The translations under genes and the position numbers were made by a program. The notes beneath the pieces were generated by a model that was not told where the DNA came from, did not search any database, and saw only the letters and a list, made by a program, of their open reading frames with translations. This document shows positions 31,641-42,995 of a stretch of DNA of 64,000 nucleotides, piece after piece. This DNA comes from Azolla caroliniana (lineage: Eukaryota > Polypodiophyta), in the NCBI GenBank assembly GCA_043228905.1, contig JBHGNT010000018.1:4898001-4962000 (forward strand), in the 5' to 3' direction. Each line of letters opens with the position of its first letter. Position 1 is the first letter of the stretch.

Positions 31641-32039
31641 GAAAGAAAAGGGAATCGTTGGAACTTGGAATAATCGAAAAACGGCGACGTGAACGAAGGA
31701 GGCGCGGAATAATAAAAAAAACTGTTTTTTTTTAAATTAAATGTTTTGGGAAAAACTCTTTATTTATTGCATTTTAGCTTTCTGGATTAGTTTCCAACAG
31801 ATATTTTCAATTATTACATTTTAAAGTTTTCTACATTAGTTTTTTCCGTTTCCGTTCAAAAAAAAAACAAAAAAACATTTAAAAAATTGTCCTTTTTTTT
31901 AATAAAGAGTCCAGATGTTTTTTCAAAATCCAGACAATTATATATAATAAACGCAGTAACCAAATTTAGAAACTAAATTAAAAATTGGCATTTCTTTCAT
32001 AAAAGTCTATTTAAAAAAAGGAAGAAGAAGAAGAAAAAT

Positions 32040-32200
32040 CAGGCATTATATTATTATTGCTTTTTTATATTTATTATTATTATTATTTCCTGTAAATTGT
32101 TTTGAGTTGGAGGCGGCTCACACGCGTCCCCACTTCCGCCACGTGGCACCATCCCCTCTCTCTCTGTCTGTGCGTCTGTCTGTCTGTCTGTCCGTGTGCC
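32040..32200 (+). promoter_or_regulatory. Probable core promoter of the UGT80 gene
   Basis: A TATA-like stretch (tttttatattta, about 32061-32072) is followed by a perfect 10-bp G-box palindrome GCCACGTGGC at 32138-32147, then a pyrimidine-rich patch (32153-32190), common around plant start sites. G-boxes are bound by bZIP and bHLH factors (light, ABA, stress). The start site is not determined. Confidence 0.5.
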
Positions 32201-32213
32201 TCGTTCCGAAAAA

Positions 32214-32249
32214 CCCTAACCCTAACCCTAACCCTAACCCTAACCCTAA
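32214..32249 (+). repeat. (CCCTAA)6 telomere-like repeat in the UGT80 leader region
   Basis: Six perfect hexamer units preceded by aaa. The unit is the 6-bp type, not the usual plant 7-bp CCCTAAA. Short telomere-like boxes are common in plant promoters and leaders. Confidence 0.95.
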
Positions 32250-32313
32250 CTCCCTACCTCTCTCTGCACGTCGTCTCCCTGTGTATCTCCCTCTCTCACA
32301 GACAGACAGAGAA

Positions 32314-32362
<49 letters not shown>

Positions 32363-32633
32363 AAGGAGATTCATTTGCTTGATGATCTTCTCCTCCTCCT
32401 CCTCCTCTTCTTCCTCCTCATCTGTTGGAACCACAGCTGGCCATGGCGTACTGATCTCTCCTTTCCTCTTCAACTTCTCACTGATCTTCTTCTTCTTCTT
32501 CTTCTTCTTCTTCTTCTTTTACAGAGCTAGAGCTTCTTGTCATCTGGATCGTTGCTATCCACAGACACACTTCCCTCCCCCCTCCCTCTTTCTATTTATT
32601 TCTTCTGCCTCTTCATCGCTGCTGTTTTCTTTG

Positions 32634-32664
<31 letters not shown>

Positions 32665-33478
32665 GTGTTTCTATGCGCAGAGAGAAACGATCTGAATACA
32701 AAGGTAGTGTGCTTGCTTATCCATGCTATCTCTTTTGTCTATGAAAAGCTCGATACTTTTATATATATAAATATATATTTTCCGTGGCAACTATCACCAT
32801 CACCCTGGTCTTTTAAGTTCTACGCTTTGCGAATATTTTTCTGAAGAACTTCCTCTCCCTTTTTATTTTTGGCAGCTCAAGAATCGAAGAAAAAGAAGCC
32901 ATAGATGATCATCTATGCTCTCTTAATGTAGAGGTATAATCAGCTATATCTGTTATAATCATAAGTCTTGTATCTGTTTGTATTTTGCTTGATTTTTTTT
33001 TTCTCTCTCTCTCTCTCCTTTTCCTTTGCTAGCATTATACATTTTGAGGTACTCTGCTGCATCTCTTTTTCGCAGAAAGAAACGATTGTATTAATAGAAT
33101 ATTAACACGGAAAGAAAGCCTGTCCACAGTCATCTTCTGTTCAAGCAAGGTACATATTGAGGCCTGATAACTTATTAAGTTTCCATAGGATTTGATCATG
33201 GAAGAAATCTCTTTTATATTACAAGAACGTGTTTCTACTGATTATCATGAAAGGGTGAATGTTAACTTATCCGACCTTACTCTTACAGAAGTTTCCTTTT
33301 TATTTTTTTTGCAACACAGGCATCAAAGAAAATCAGAGATTAATCAAAGAAAGGTATATTACAATGACGTCTTGTCAAGTTTCTAATCGTTTGATCATGA
33401 AAGCCAGGTCTGCCAGATATCAGATCTCACCTTAAAGAAGGCATATCTGGTTTGGTACTTCACTTGTACCAAGTTTAT
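32250..33478 (+). other. UGT80 5' leader region with microsatellites and a possible upstream ORF
   Basis: Contains (GA)n at 32318-32358, (CTT)n at 32487-32518 and (TC)n at 32634-32660. Two possible leader introns end in tttttttgcaacacag (near 33320) and gaccttactcttacag (near 33290). An upstream ATG at 33198 opens 62 codons ending at 33386, which could lower translation if retained. No conserved protein is recognised here. Confidence 0.4.
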
Positions 33479-34009
33479 ATGGGCATGGAAAATCTCGAGG
33501 AAGAAAATGCCTCTTCCTCGACATCATCTTCCTCAACTGCTGGCAATTGGCCATCTACGGAAGCCCACACAGCATGCTCGATCGAGAGGATTAGATGCAG
33601 TGATACCTTGATGGGTGGAAAAGGGAAACATGCAGGAAGAAACCTCGGATCTGAAACTAATCTAGACCTGTTCTCTGAAAGAGAAGGGATAGGTGAGGGC
33701 AATCTAGGAGGAATTCCAACAGTGAATCACGTTGTTGCTTCCGAATTTCAAGAAACCAATCGACAAAATGATTTACACAGGTATCCAGTCAGAGACTCCG
33801 CTACCATGCCACGTGAGAACATAAACTATAGCAACAAATATGATAACGAGCCAGTAGTAGAATGCACCTTATCTATTTCTCCGGCTGGGCAGACCAGTCT
33901 GGGTAACGAAATGTTGTCTTCTCCTGTTTCCTCGAGTGTAGCAAATGTCACTGATTCGATGCAGTCAAGCTGTGCAACTGTTTCATCTGGTAGTTCCCTT
34001 TATCATTCT

Positions 34010-34053
<44 letters not shown>

Positions 34054-37000
34054 AATAAGCACATCCAAACAAGTGCTACTCATGAAATCCACCATAGCAA
34101 CACCGGGAAATCTCAGCAGTGAATGTGAATTAAGTTGTTCATTATTGGTGAATGCATGCACATTCAGTTACTAATTGTTTTCTGTGAATGCATGCCACTT
34201 AACTTTAATTAAATTATTCATTGTTGTTTTCTAAATGTATGATCACTGAATTCTCTGTCATTGTTTGTGCATTTACATTCAAAAACTGTGATGTGAATGC
34301 TTTAACAGTGTCTATATGCCTTCTAGATTGCATTCGTTTAAAATAAATTCATGCAATTAAGTTGTAGTTTGGTTTGCACTTTCTATATGTCTGCAAATGA
34401 ATTTAATGATGTGAATGAATAGCTTGAAAGAAATGCTCTATCAGAATGCATGCTTGCTATGTCAACTTGATTAACTAAGAAATGGTAGTTGTAAAACTTC
34501 ATTCATGCAAAGGAATATGGATATTGAGCATAACTGAGCAGCATGGCAAAACCAACAGTTTCAGTGAGAATTCGCCTTGACTCATGTAAATAAGTATTTA
34601 ACGTGGCACAAACTCTTGTTTTTGCGCCTTCATGCATGTAAAGAACTTTGGACCTGAAATCCCTTGCATAAGAGAAAGGTTTCAACTTTTAATGAGACAC
34701 AACTGTTCTTTTAATGAGATTCAACCAGATCAACAAGGAAAAAAGTGCGTTTTTGGTGTGGGAATGACTGATCCAATAAGACAACAAGGGCTTTTCCTTT
34801 TTTGAAAAAAGATTAAATTAAGAAATAAAAATGATTTTATTGAATTTTTTTATTTTTGAAATTGAGTGTGATCTTTACACTAGATAGCTAATAGAAGGAA
34901 TTTAGCTTAACATAACTAATCATTCTAGTGAGCTTTGGGAGTTTTAATGTGTTTATGCGTGCAATGCAATTTAGTCTTATTTTCTGGAGAAGAATTTAAC
35001 ATAGCATGGAATTATGAATGTACTTGTCACTTTTAAAACTTGGAATGCTGGCAAACGTGGACTTTAGACTCTCCATCTGGATTTCATATCTATGCAGTCG
35101 ATGAAAAAAAAGCTCAAACCTTGTATTGATTATTGGTCCCTTCTTCCTGGTAGAGATTCTGTCTTGTCAATTATCTATTTAGTAGTTTCTTGCTCTTTCT
35201 ATACTCACACCACTGTAACTAGCTTAATTCTGCTGTATGTATTATATACACTAGCTTAAATATGATTGTGATGCTATCTTATTATTGTATTTGACAATTT
35301 GAGACATTATTATGTTGCCAATCACATTGTTTTGCCTAGTGTGAAAATATGCAAGATTTCAGAATGAGAATGCTGAGAAATTGTTTTGCTTAATGTGAAA
35401 CTGTACAAAAGTTCAGAATGAGAAGATGTATCACAATCTCTTGCATTATGAAGGTTTGCATCGTTCTCAAACTCTCCCAAGATGTTGCATAAACGACGGA
35501 GATGGCACTGGCAAGAATGATGGACTCATGAGGTCAAACAGTGGTCAAGAGAGAGAAAATGTGCGTACTCCACGAGGAAAACTATCAAAGAAGAAGCAGG
35601 TATACTTCTCAACAGATCCTTCCTAGTATTATGAGTTTTACTTGAAACCTTAACCTATGTTCAAGTCAGAAATGCTTAATTCATTTTATTTCAACCTTAG
35701 TTTTTCCATATTTCTGATGAAGTTCATGGTCTTTCGCTTCACTTCTATTGGTTCTAAAAACTAGAAACAGTACACATAGAGAATGCCAACTGAACAATTA
35801 ATTTTAGAAATCATCTTTCAAAATGTTTTGATGGAATACTTTAGGTTTGAAGGGAATAAGTAGTCCCTGATCATATCATTTTATGTTGCTACTTTTGTTT
35901 GGGACAGAAAAAGCTCATGAAGAGGTTAGCAACTGTGAACCCAAATGGCACAGTAGTGTTTGATGTGCATGGGAGTGCCCGAGTTGGGCGTGACTTGTTT
36001 GGTCCAGAAGTTGATTCTCCAGAGGTCGAAGAGGTCGCATCTGTTGTGGATGAAGGTGATGAGGAGAGAACCATTCCACCGTTGCAAATTGCAATGCTTA
36101 TTGTGGGAACTAGAGGAGATGTTCAACCATTTGTAGCAATTGGGAAACATTTGCAGGTTTGTGATTCTTCTGTGTAAAGCTACTGTTTTGAACTAGCACT
36201 ATATAATACGTATCTTTATGGTATTGTCCTGTGTATGCAATATAGTATGCTATCTTTTTTGTTGAATTTTACTTTCTGATGTCACAGGAATATGGACACC
36301 GGGTGAGGTTAGCGACTCATTCCAATTTTGAAGATTTTGTGCTGAGGGCAGGCCTAGAATTTTACCCCTTGGGCGGAGATCCCAAAGTACTTGCAGGATG
36401 TAAGTGCTGCATAGAAATTAGGGAAAAATAGAATACCTATAACTTATTGGGTATGATGAGAATACTTCTAAATCTCTATAATGTAACAAGAATACCCCCT
36501 TTATAACACATAATGTGCAAATTCAAAATTATCTAGTGAGTTTCTGGAAACTCAACGGCCTTATCTTTTCCATAGAAATTGTCACTACCTTGGATTCTAC
36601 TGTTAACGGAAAATCTCAGGCTAGGTATCTGCAGGCCTGATTGTTTGGTGTTAAGTCAGGTTACCTTGGATTATTGCATGAATTGGATTCTACTTTCTTC
36701 ATACAGATATGGTAAAAAATAAAGGAGTTCTGCCGTCAGGTCCATCAGAGATTCGAACCCAGCGGAAAGAGCTGAAAGCGATTATCAATTCTCTACTGGC
36801 TGCATGTATAGAGCCACATAAGAATGGTGTCCCTTTCAGAGCTCAGGCTATAATTGCTAATCCTCCAACCTATGGTAAAGTCTCTAACTGCTGCAATTTG
36901 TTACTGATTGATTATGCTATTATACGATATAGAGCTATATCCCTCAGTACTTCGGCATTGTAGTCACCACACTATTTGTTTGTAATGCATTATTATGTAA

Positions 37001-40000
37001 CTGATGTAATCTAGAATTTAAGATTGTCTTAGGAGAGTTTTCCTTCAATCCTTTCGCAGTCTTACCCCGCTCCTGGCTTTGATACCTTACCAATCAATGT
37101 GTTTGCTCAGGAGTTTCTTTAGATGTATCTGCAAGATTGTTTTAATTTGAGATTATGAGTGGATTGTCATCATCCCAATTTGTCTTTGCAACCTAGCTCT
37201 GGACTATGGATAGATGTATCTGTAGGGGTACATCTGTCTGCTTTCTAAAAATACGTCTCTGCCATCTGCTGGATGATGTTATCTATCTGTCCTTACATTC
37301 AGTATTTGTACACAATTGCATATTAGTCCCTAAAGTACTAGGTCACCTTCATCAATAAGATACCGCACTTATCTTTTCTAATGCTTGAAATATGAACGAG
37401 ATTTGCTTAGTAAATGTTTTTATTACTTTAGACGACATGAAATGTTTTCCCTGTATACTAAGTGTCTTGTATTGTATATAATTAGCAGTCCTCTTATCTC
37501 TCCACTTATGACTTAGATTTCATGCTTCCTGTGTTGTAGGCTTGTTTCATTTATTACTGAGGTTTGATCATTACTAGAAATAAAGTGACAATGCAAGTTG
37601 ATTTTAAGTAGATACGATTGCTAAATTACTGCCACTAGTTTAGAATCTGGGCTTGATATGTATATATATATACAGGACACGTACATGTTGCAGAAGCTTT
37701 GAGAGTCCCTGTGCATATCTTCTTCACCATGCCATGGACGTAAGCTTACATTCAATGTGTGTTTTCTGAGATTTTTCTCTATTTATGCAGTTGTTACAGT
37801 TTTTGAATAATTTTTGGTGTTTCTTTTCACTGTTCAGGCCAACAAGTGAGTTTCCCCATCCTCTGGCCCTTGTACACCACGCAGCTGCGAACAGAGTTAG
37901 GATAATTTTCATCCATTTACAAATGAGAGGGAATTGTTATTCTATTTAGAATCACCCCAGATGCATTTTCTGCTGCAGCTTTCCTATCAAGTCGTGGATG
38001 CATTCATATGGTGGGGAATAAGAGATATGATTAATGAATTCCGGAAGAAGAAATTGAAACTTCGGCCGATCACATATCTAAGTGGATCTCAAATATCCAT
38101 CTCAAAGCTACCCACTGGGTATATTTGGAGCCCTCACTTAGTACCAAAACCGAAAGGTCAAACATTTTTAATCATGAAAAGCATTTGCTATGATTATTTA
38201 TGCATACTTTTATTGATATTCACGTACTTTTGTTGCAAAAATCAGACTGGGGACCCCAAATTGATGTGGTGGGATTCTGTTTCTTGAACCTTTCCCAAGA
38301 TTATAAACCGCCAGAATCACTTGTGACCTTTTTAGCTGCTGGACCTCCCCCAATTTATGTTGGATTTGGAAGTTTGGTATTGTTTTAACTCCCAGTTTGG
38401 AATGTTTACCTATTATTTGTATGGTTTGGTGCATTCTTTGTACAAAACCCTATAAAGCTCTCATTTGGCAATCCTTTTCTTGTACAGCCTGTCGAAAATC
38501 CTGAAGGCATGACAGAGATTATTGTTCAAGCTTTATCAGAAACCTCTCAGAGGGGAATTATTGACAAAGGTTGGGGTGGAATTGGAAGATGTAAGTCTCA
38601 TAACATTACAGGCTTTGGAAGATCATATGTTTACTTGCCGCTTGAGCTACTTAATAAATATTCTCAATCCTAAGTCTGGAAGATTCAGTCCCCAGTTTGT
38701 TTTCAGAGTAAAAAGGCTAATTTGCAAGGGCAAAACATCAATGCTGATTCTATAAGATTTCCTTTTCTATGTTACAATAGAACTGAAAATAAAATATCAT
38801 TAATGCAACAGAGATATTAATGGTTATTAAGACGCGAAAGTTATGAAAAGGTGCATTAAAAAGCAATTCAGGTAAACTGACCTATCAGTGTTGAGATTCA
38901 AGAACGTCAGGACCTCAGTTTTTATGCGGACCTTTTCTATGTGCAATTATAATTTGTAACATGCTCGGGCAATGAAGAAACTGACAGTCAGTGTTTTAGG
39001 CTGCTGGATGGATAATGGCCAGCTAGAAAAGTTGAAATTTGGAATATTTCATCATGGATTACCACAGAGTTCACTGTCAGGACCTCAGTTTTTATGTGGA
39101 CCTTTTCTATGTGCAAGTATAATATGTAACATGCTTGGGCAGTGAAGAAACTGACAGTCCAAGTGTTTTAGGCCTCTGGATGGATAATGGCCACCTAGAA
39201 AAGTTGAAATATTTCATCATGGATCACGACAGAATTCCCTATCCACTCATATGTGAGGCTGAATATTCATATTCTTAATTAATTAATGTTTCTGGTTATC
39301 TGATAAATGGAGGCCACTGGTATTATGTGTATATAGTAAACCAAAGGTTAGAAATTTGAAATTATAGCTTACCTGGTCAAATTCTCATAATCTTTTTGCT
39401 CTTAATATTCATCCATTGTTTACTTCAGTGAAAACCCCGTGCGACTCTATATATCTTTTGGAGAATTGTCCTCATGACTGGTTGTTTCCTCAATGTGCTG
39501 CAGTGGTAAGAAATCCCTCCATTTACTCAATATTGTTTCTAGATAAATAAGATATGTAATAAAAGAACTAGGAGGGATTTCCTCTATATACTGCCAAAAT
39601 TTAGGTTCTTGATCTGTTGAAGATTGAGACACTGAGCCAGAGTTTCAATTGTAAATATGTTTCAAAAAGGTTTCTGTTGAGTTTTATAAGCATTTGGAAA
39701 ACATTTTGTAGGTTTATGTTTGTAGGCTAAGATTAAGTTTCAATTGAATTTTATAAACATTTGGCAAATTAAGAGTTGTGTTATGTTGTTACAAGGTAAA
39801 TTCTGTATTGATTAGGCATGGCGGTAACTGCACAATTTGCAGTGTAATGGAAACTACATGGAAAGAAACCGATCATAATCTTGCAATGATAATAATCATC
39901 CTTGAAAGAAAAAGAATTTAAATTTTTTGTAGATAACAATATTATTTAGCAGACATAGATGCTTTTTGTAGGGCAGAATATTTTCAAAATTTTAGCATGT

Positions 40001-41230
40001 TACCAATAAAAAGTTGAAGCGTGCTGCTGATCATTTAACATGATTTCGAACAACTATTCTAATTAGAAAATCTGTACTAGTACCATCCCTATTTAATTAT
40101 AAATCTCTCTTGATTGCACCTATTTATAATTCATTTTCTCATTTCATAAACTAACTTGCCATTTTATCCATTAATTCGTGGGATGAATAGTATGTGGAAA
40201 TATTCCGGGGCGTGTTACCCAACAGTTTTACATTTGTGACAGATTGAGTCACCTATAATGCTTGTTTACATTGGTGAAAGTGCAGTACATGCTAACTGAT
40301 TTAGTCTGGCAATTGTACTGTGATTCAAAATGGCCTGTGTATTGATTGATGCCAGGTTCATCATGGAGGAGCAGGTACTACAGCAGCTGGATTGAAAGCA
40401 GCGGTATGTATCTATGATATGACTAATTCCACGGAATACTTAGATGATGAAAATATGTTCCGGAGTTTCTTGTGGTTTCCTTTTCCAAATATCTGAGCCA
40501 GTTTTCTATGTTTGATAATTTCCAGTGCCCAACTACCATTGTTCCTTTCTTTGGAGATCAGCCATTTTGGGGTGATAGAGTACATGCCAAGGGTTTAGGG
40601 CCAACCCCTATCCCTGTGGGGCAGTTCACTCTCGATAAGCTTATTGATGCCATAAATTACATGAAGAATCCAGATGTATGCTCTCTGTACACGAGAATTC
40701 AAATTAAAATTGATATCTTATGCTTACAGAAAAAGTTCCTACGCCACATTGGTAAAAGCAAAACTTAATGGGTTAATGGGTTTGTAATAAAGAGTATAGA
40801 ACTAAAACAGTTTGAGGAATCTTGATACATGGCAAGACTTGAGATTAGTGAATGGATATCTAGCAGAACTAAAATTATACAAGGAAGCTTGATTCATTAC
40901 AAGATTCCAGAAGTGTTAAATGGATTTCTAGTTGCAGAATATTCGAACTAAAATGACATAGAAATTTGAAAAGAATTAAAGATTATCCTGTGGTAGAATA
41001 TCGAACTAAAATGTGAACCATGTGGATGTGTTGGCCAGGTGAAACAAAGGGCAGTTGAGTTGGCGAAGGCAATGGAGCATGAAGATGGGGTATCTGGTGC
41101 TGTAAATGCATTCCATAGGCATTTACCGCGAGAGATGCCACAGAAATATGATCCTGTCACTTCAAAAACACTTATAGAACGTGTAACAGAGCTTCGAATC
41201 TTCTCATGCTTTGGTACACAACTAGCATAA
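33479..41230 (+). CDS. UGT80: Sterol 3-beta-glucosyltransferase (UGT80 family), about 14 exons
   Basis: Transfers glucose from UDP-glucose to membrane sterols, making steryl glucosides. Exons with GT/AG borders and consistent phase: 35417-35599, 35908-36156, 36288-36399, 36707-36874, 37676-37739, 37838-37895, 37979-38156, 38246-38376, 38488-38590, 39429-39505, 40356-40403, 40526-40675, 41039-41230. Together they give 570 codons plus TAA. Family hallmarks in order: IAMLIVGTRGDVQPFVAIGK (GT28-type N-domain), YPLGGDPKVLAGYMVKNKG, IFFTMPWTPTSEFPHP, GYIWSPHLVPKPKDWG, NCPHDWLFPQC and VVHHGGAGTTAAGLKAACP (UDP-sugar site), then FFGDQPFWGDRVHAKG. All are intact. A Ser-rich N-terminal exon starts at ATG 33479 (frame open to 34054, where it runs into a GA repeat). 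Its splice donor is not resolved, so the N-terminus could instead start at Met 35426. Closest by memory to the UGT80B type (GPSEI.TQRKELKAI). Confidence 0.92.
38906..39240 (+). repeat. 170-bp tandem duplication in a UGT80 intron
   Basis: Units 38906-39075 and 39076 to about 39240 share gtcaggacctcagtttttatg and tggatggataatggcca with scattered differences. It lies in the intron between 38590 and 39429. Confidence 0.9.
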
Positions 41231-42744
41231 GTCAAAGCCGTGTATGGTTGGCACTTTGCCATTCTTTATGCAATTATATGTGATTTATCTGATGGTGGCA
41301 AGCATTTGTTATGTCAGAGTGGGGATTTAATACTTGTGTCTCTGCCATTGGTGTTGATTAAATTTTCTCAAGAGTTTGTTGTGTATACGGAGTTTAAGAG
41401 ATTGTTCTTCAATTTCTTTAATATGGTGCCAGATGCAGATAATATGGTGCTGTTTATGTAAGGAAAATGGATACAGTTCATTCGAACATATTTTTATTTA
41501 ATATTTTTATTATAGCTTATGTATTAGAAAGCACTTTAACTCTTGATTAAGTAGCTAACTGCCAAAGAGACTTGTTAACAAGAAGTTAGAACAATCTAAA
41601 TAAGTATCCTACTTACCAGGGTAATGAATGAAAACAAAATTCTATATTAGTTAGTCACCGGTGAGACTTATTATTAATGATAGCAAAATAAATAACTCTA
41701 TCCTATTCACAAGGCAAATGAATGAAAACAAACTTGTTTGTTTAAAATTCACATATACTTGGTGCTCTTGATTAAATAGCTAGCAAACTAATAAGGCTTA
41801 TTAATGAGAACAATCTAAATAAGTATCCTACTTACAAGGCTAATGAATGAAAACATACTTGTTTATTATTACTAATGAGACTTGTTAATGGAAGCAAACT
41901 AAATGACTATTCTACTGACAAGCCTAATGAATGGAAACAAACTTGATTACTAGTCAGTCCAACTAGAATTCTTCCCAACTTATGTATGAAAGATTCTGGT
42001 GTTGTATTCTAGTATACCACTAGTGAAGAGTGGCTATAGTAGAGGAGTATAAAACTCAACGTTTTTCCTTTTGCTGTGAACAATTAGCTCGAGCACATTG
42101 TTAGTGATTGTATGATGTCATTCATGTTTGTATTGACATTGAAGGAGGCCATCCATCCCATTATCTCTATGTTTGAATGCTTAACATCATTATTGCATTA
42201 GTGTTACTATCTTTCAGGTTTAGGAATTGCCAAATTGTGCCAATCTTGTAGTAATTCCAGAATGAAGATCTATTTTCTTAGGTACTAACCCAATTGTTCC
42301 CTAAATGAGGGTAAAATTTCACTTCTTGCACATGGTCACCATCTATAATGTGATGGAATGTGCCAACATAATGCTTTGAACGATTGGAAGTGTCTAGCGC
42401 TCTATTTCTTTTTCACGTTTCACTTTGCTTCCTCACTCGCATAATCATTCATTACATCAAATTTACAACCTCATGGAGAGGTCAATGTAAAAGCATTCAA
42501 CATTAGATCAACTCCGAAGGCTAGTATTAAGTCATTGGTTGATCTCAATGTGCTTCATATAATAGAAGATGAAGTAATTTTGCATCCTTGAAATAATCAC
42601 TATTTCATTCATTACCAAATGTAATATTAAATTGCGCTATCAAAGTTGGTTTCTTCAGGCATAACATTTTTAAATTGCATGGGGAAATATCCATTAGCAA
42701 ATTCAATATTGTTATAGAATAGACTATTAAGCAAGTTCAAAAAG
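41231..42744. other. UGT80 3' region and intergenic DNA with degenerate tandem repeats
   Basis: The first 250 bp probably hold the 3' UTR (AT-rich, several aataa-like signals near 41495). From about 41540 to 41960 there are four degenerate units sharing aatgagacttgttaatg, aagtatcctacttac and aaggctaatgaatgaaaac. Nothing coding is recognised in the rest. Confidence 0.6.
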
Positions 42745-42969
42745 TGATTAGATATTAATCAAGATCACTAATCACATATCAAGATAATCTCTCAATAGAG
42801 CTCATAGGCTATGCTCTTCTATATATAATCCAAAATGATTGAGATACATAAGTTTATGACCCACAAAATGATGGGATGCATGCATACATTTACATAATGA
42901 AGTCTTGTTAACTAAAGCTTAAGACTAAATAGATATAGCATGACTCATTTCATGCATGAGTTCATAACA
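42745..42969 (-). repeat. 3' LTR of copia C
   Basis: Matches 47656-47874 over most of its length (gagctcataggctatgctcttctatatat). The inner edge at 42969 is sharp; the outer edge is approximate because the two LTRs diverge there. Confidence 0.8.
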
Positions 42970-42995
42970 CGCCCCCTCATCGCATCATCATTGTT

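Noticed and set aside
32214-32249. True interstitial telomere block
   Set aside because: Only six units; more likely a promoter or leader motif.
32102-32744. Overlapping open frames at the UGT80 leader
   Set aside because: They translate CT, GA, CTT and CCCTAA repeats in the promoter and leader; no protein-like composition.
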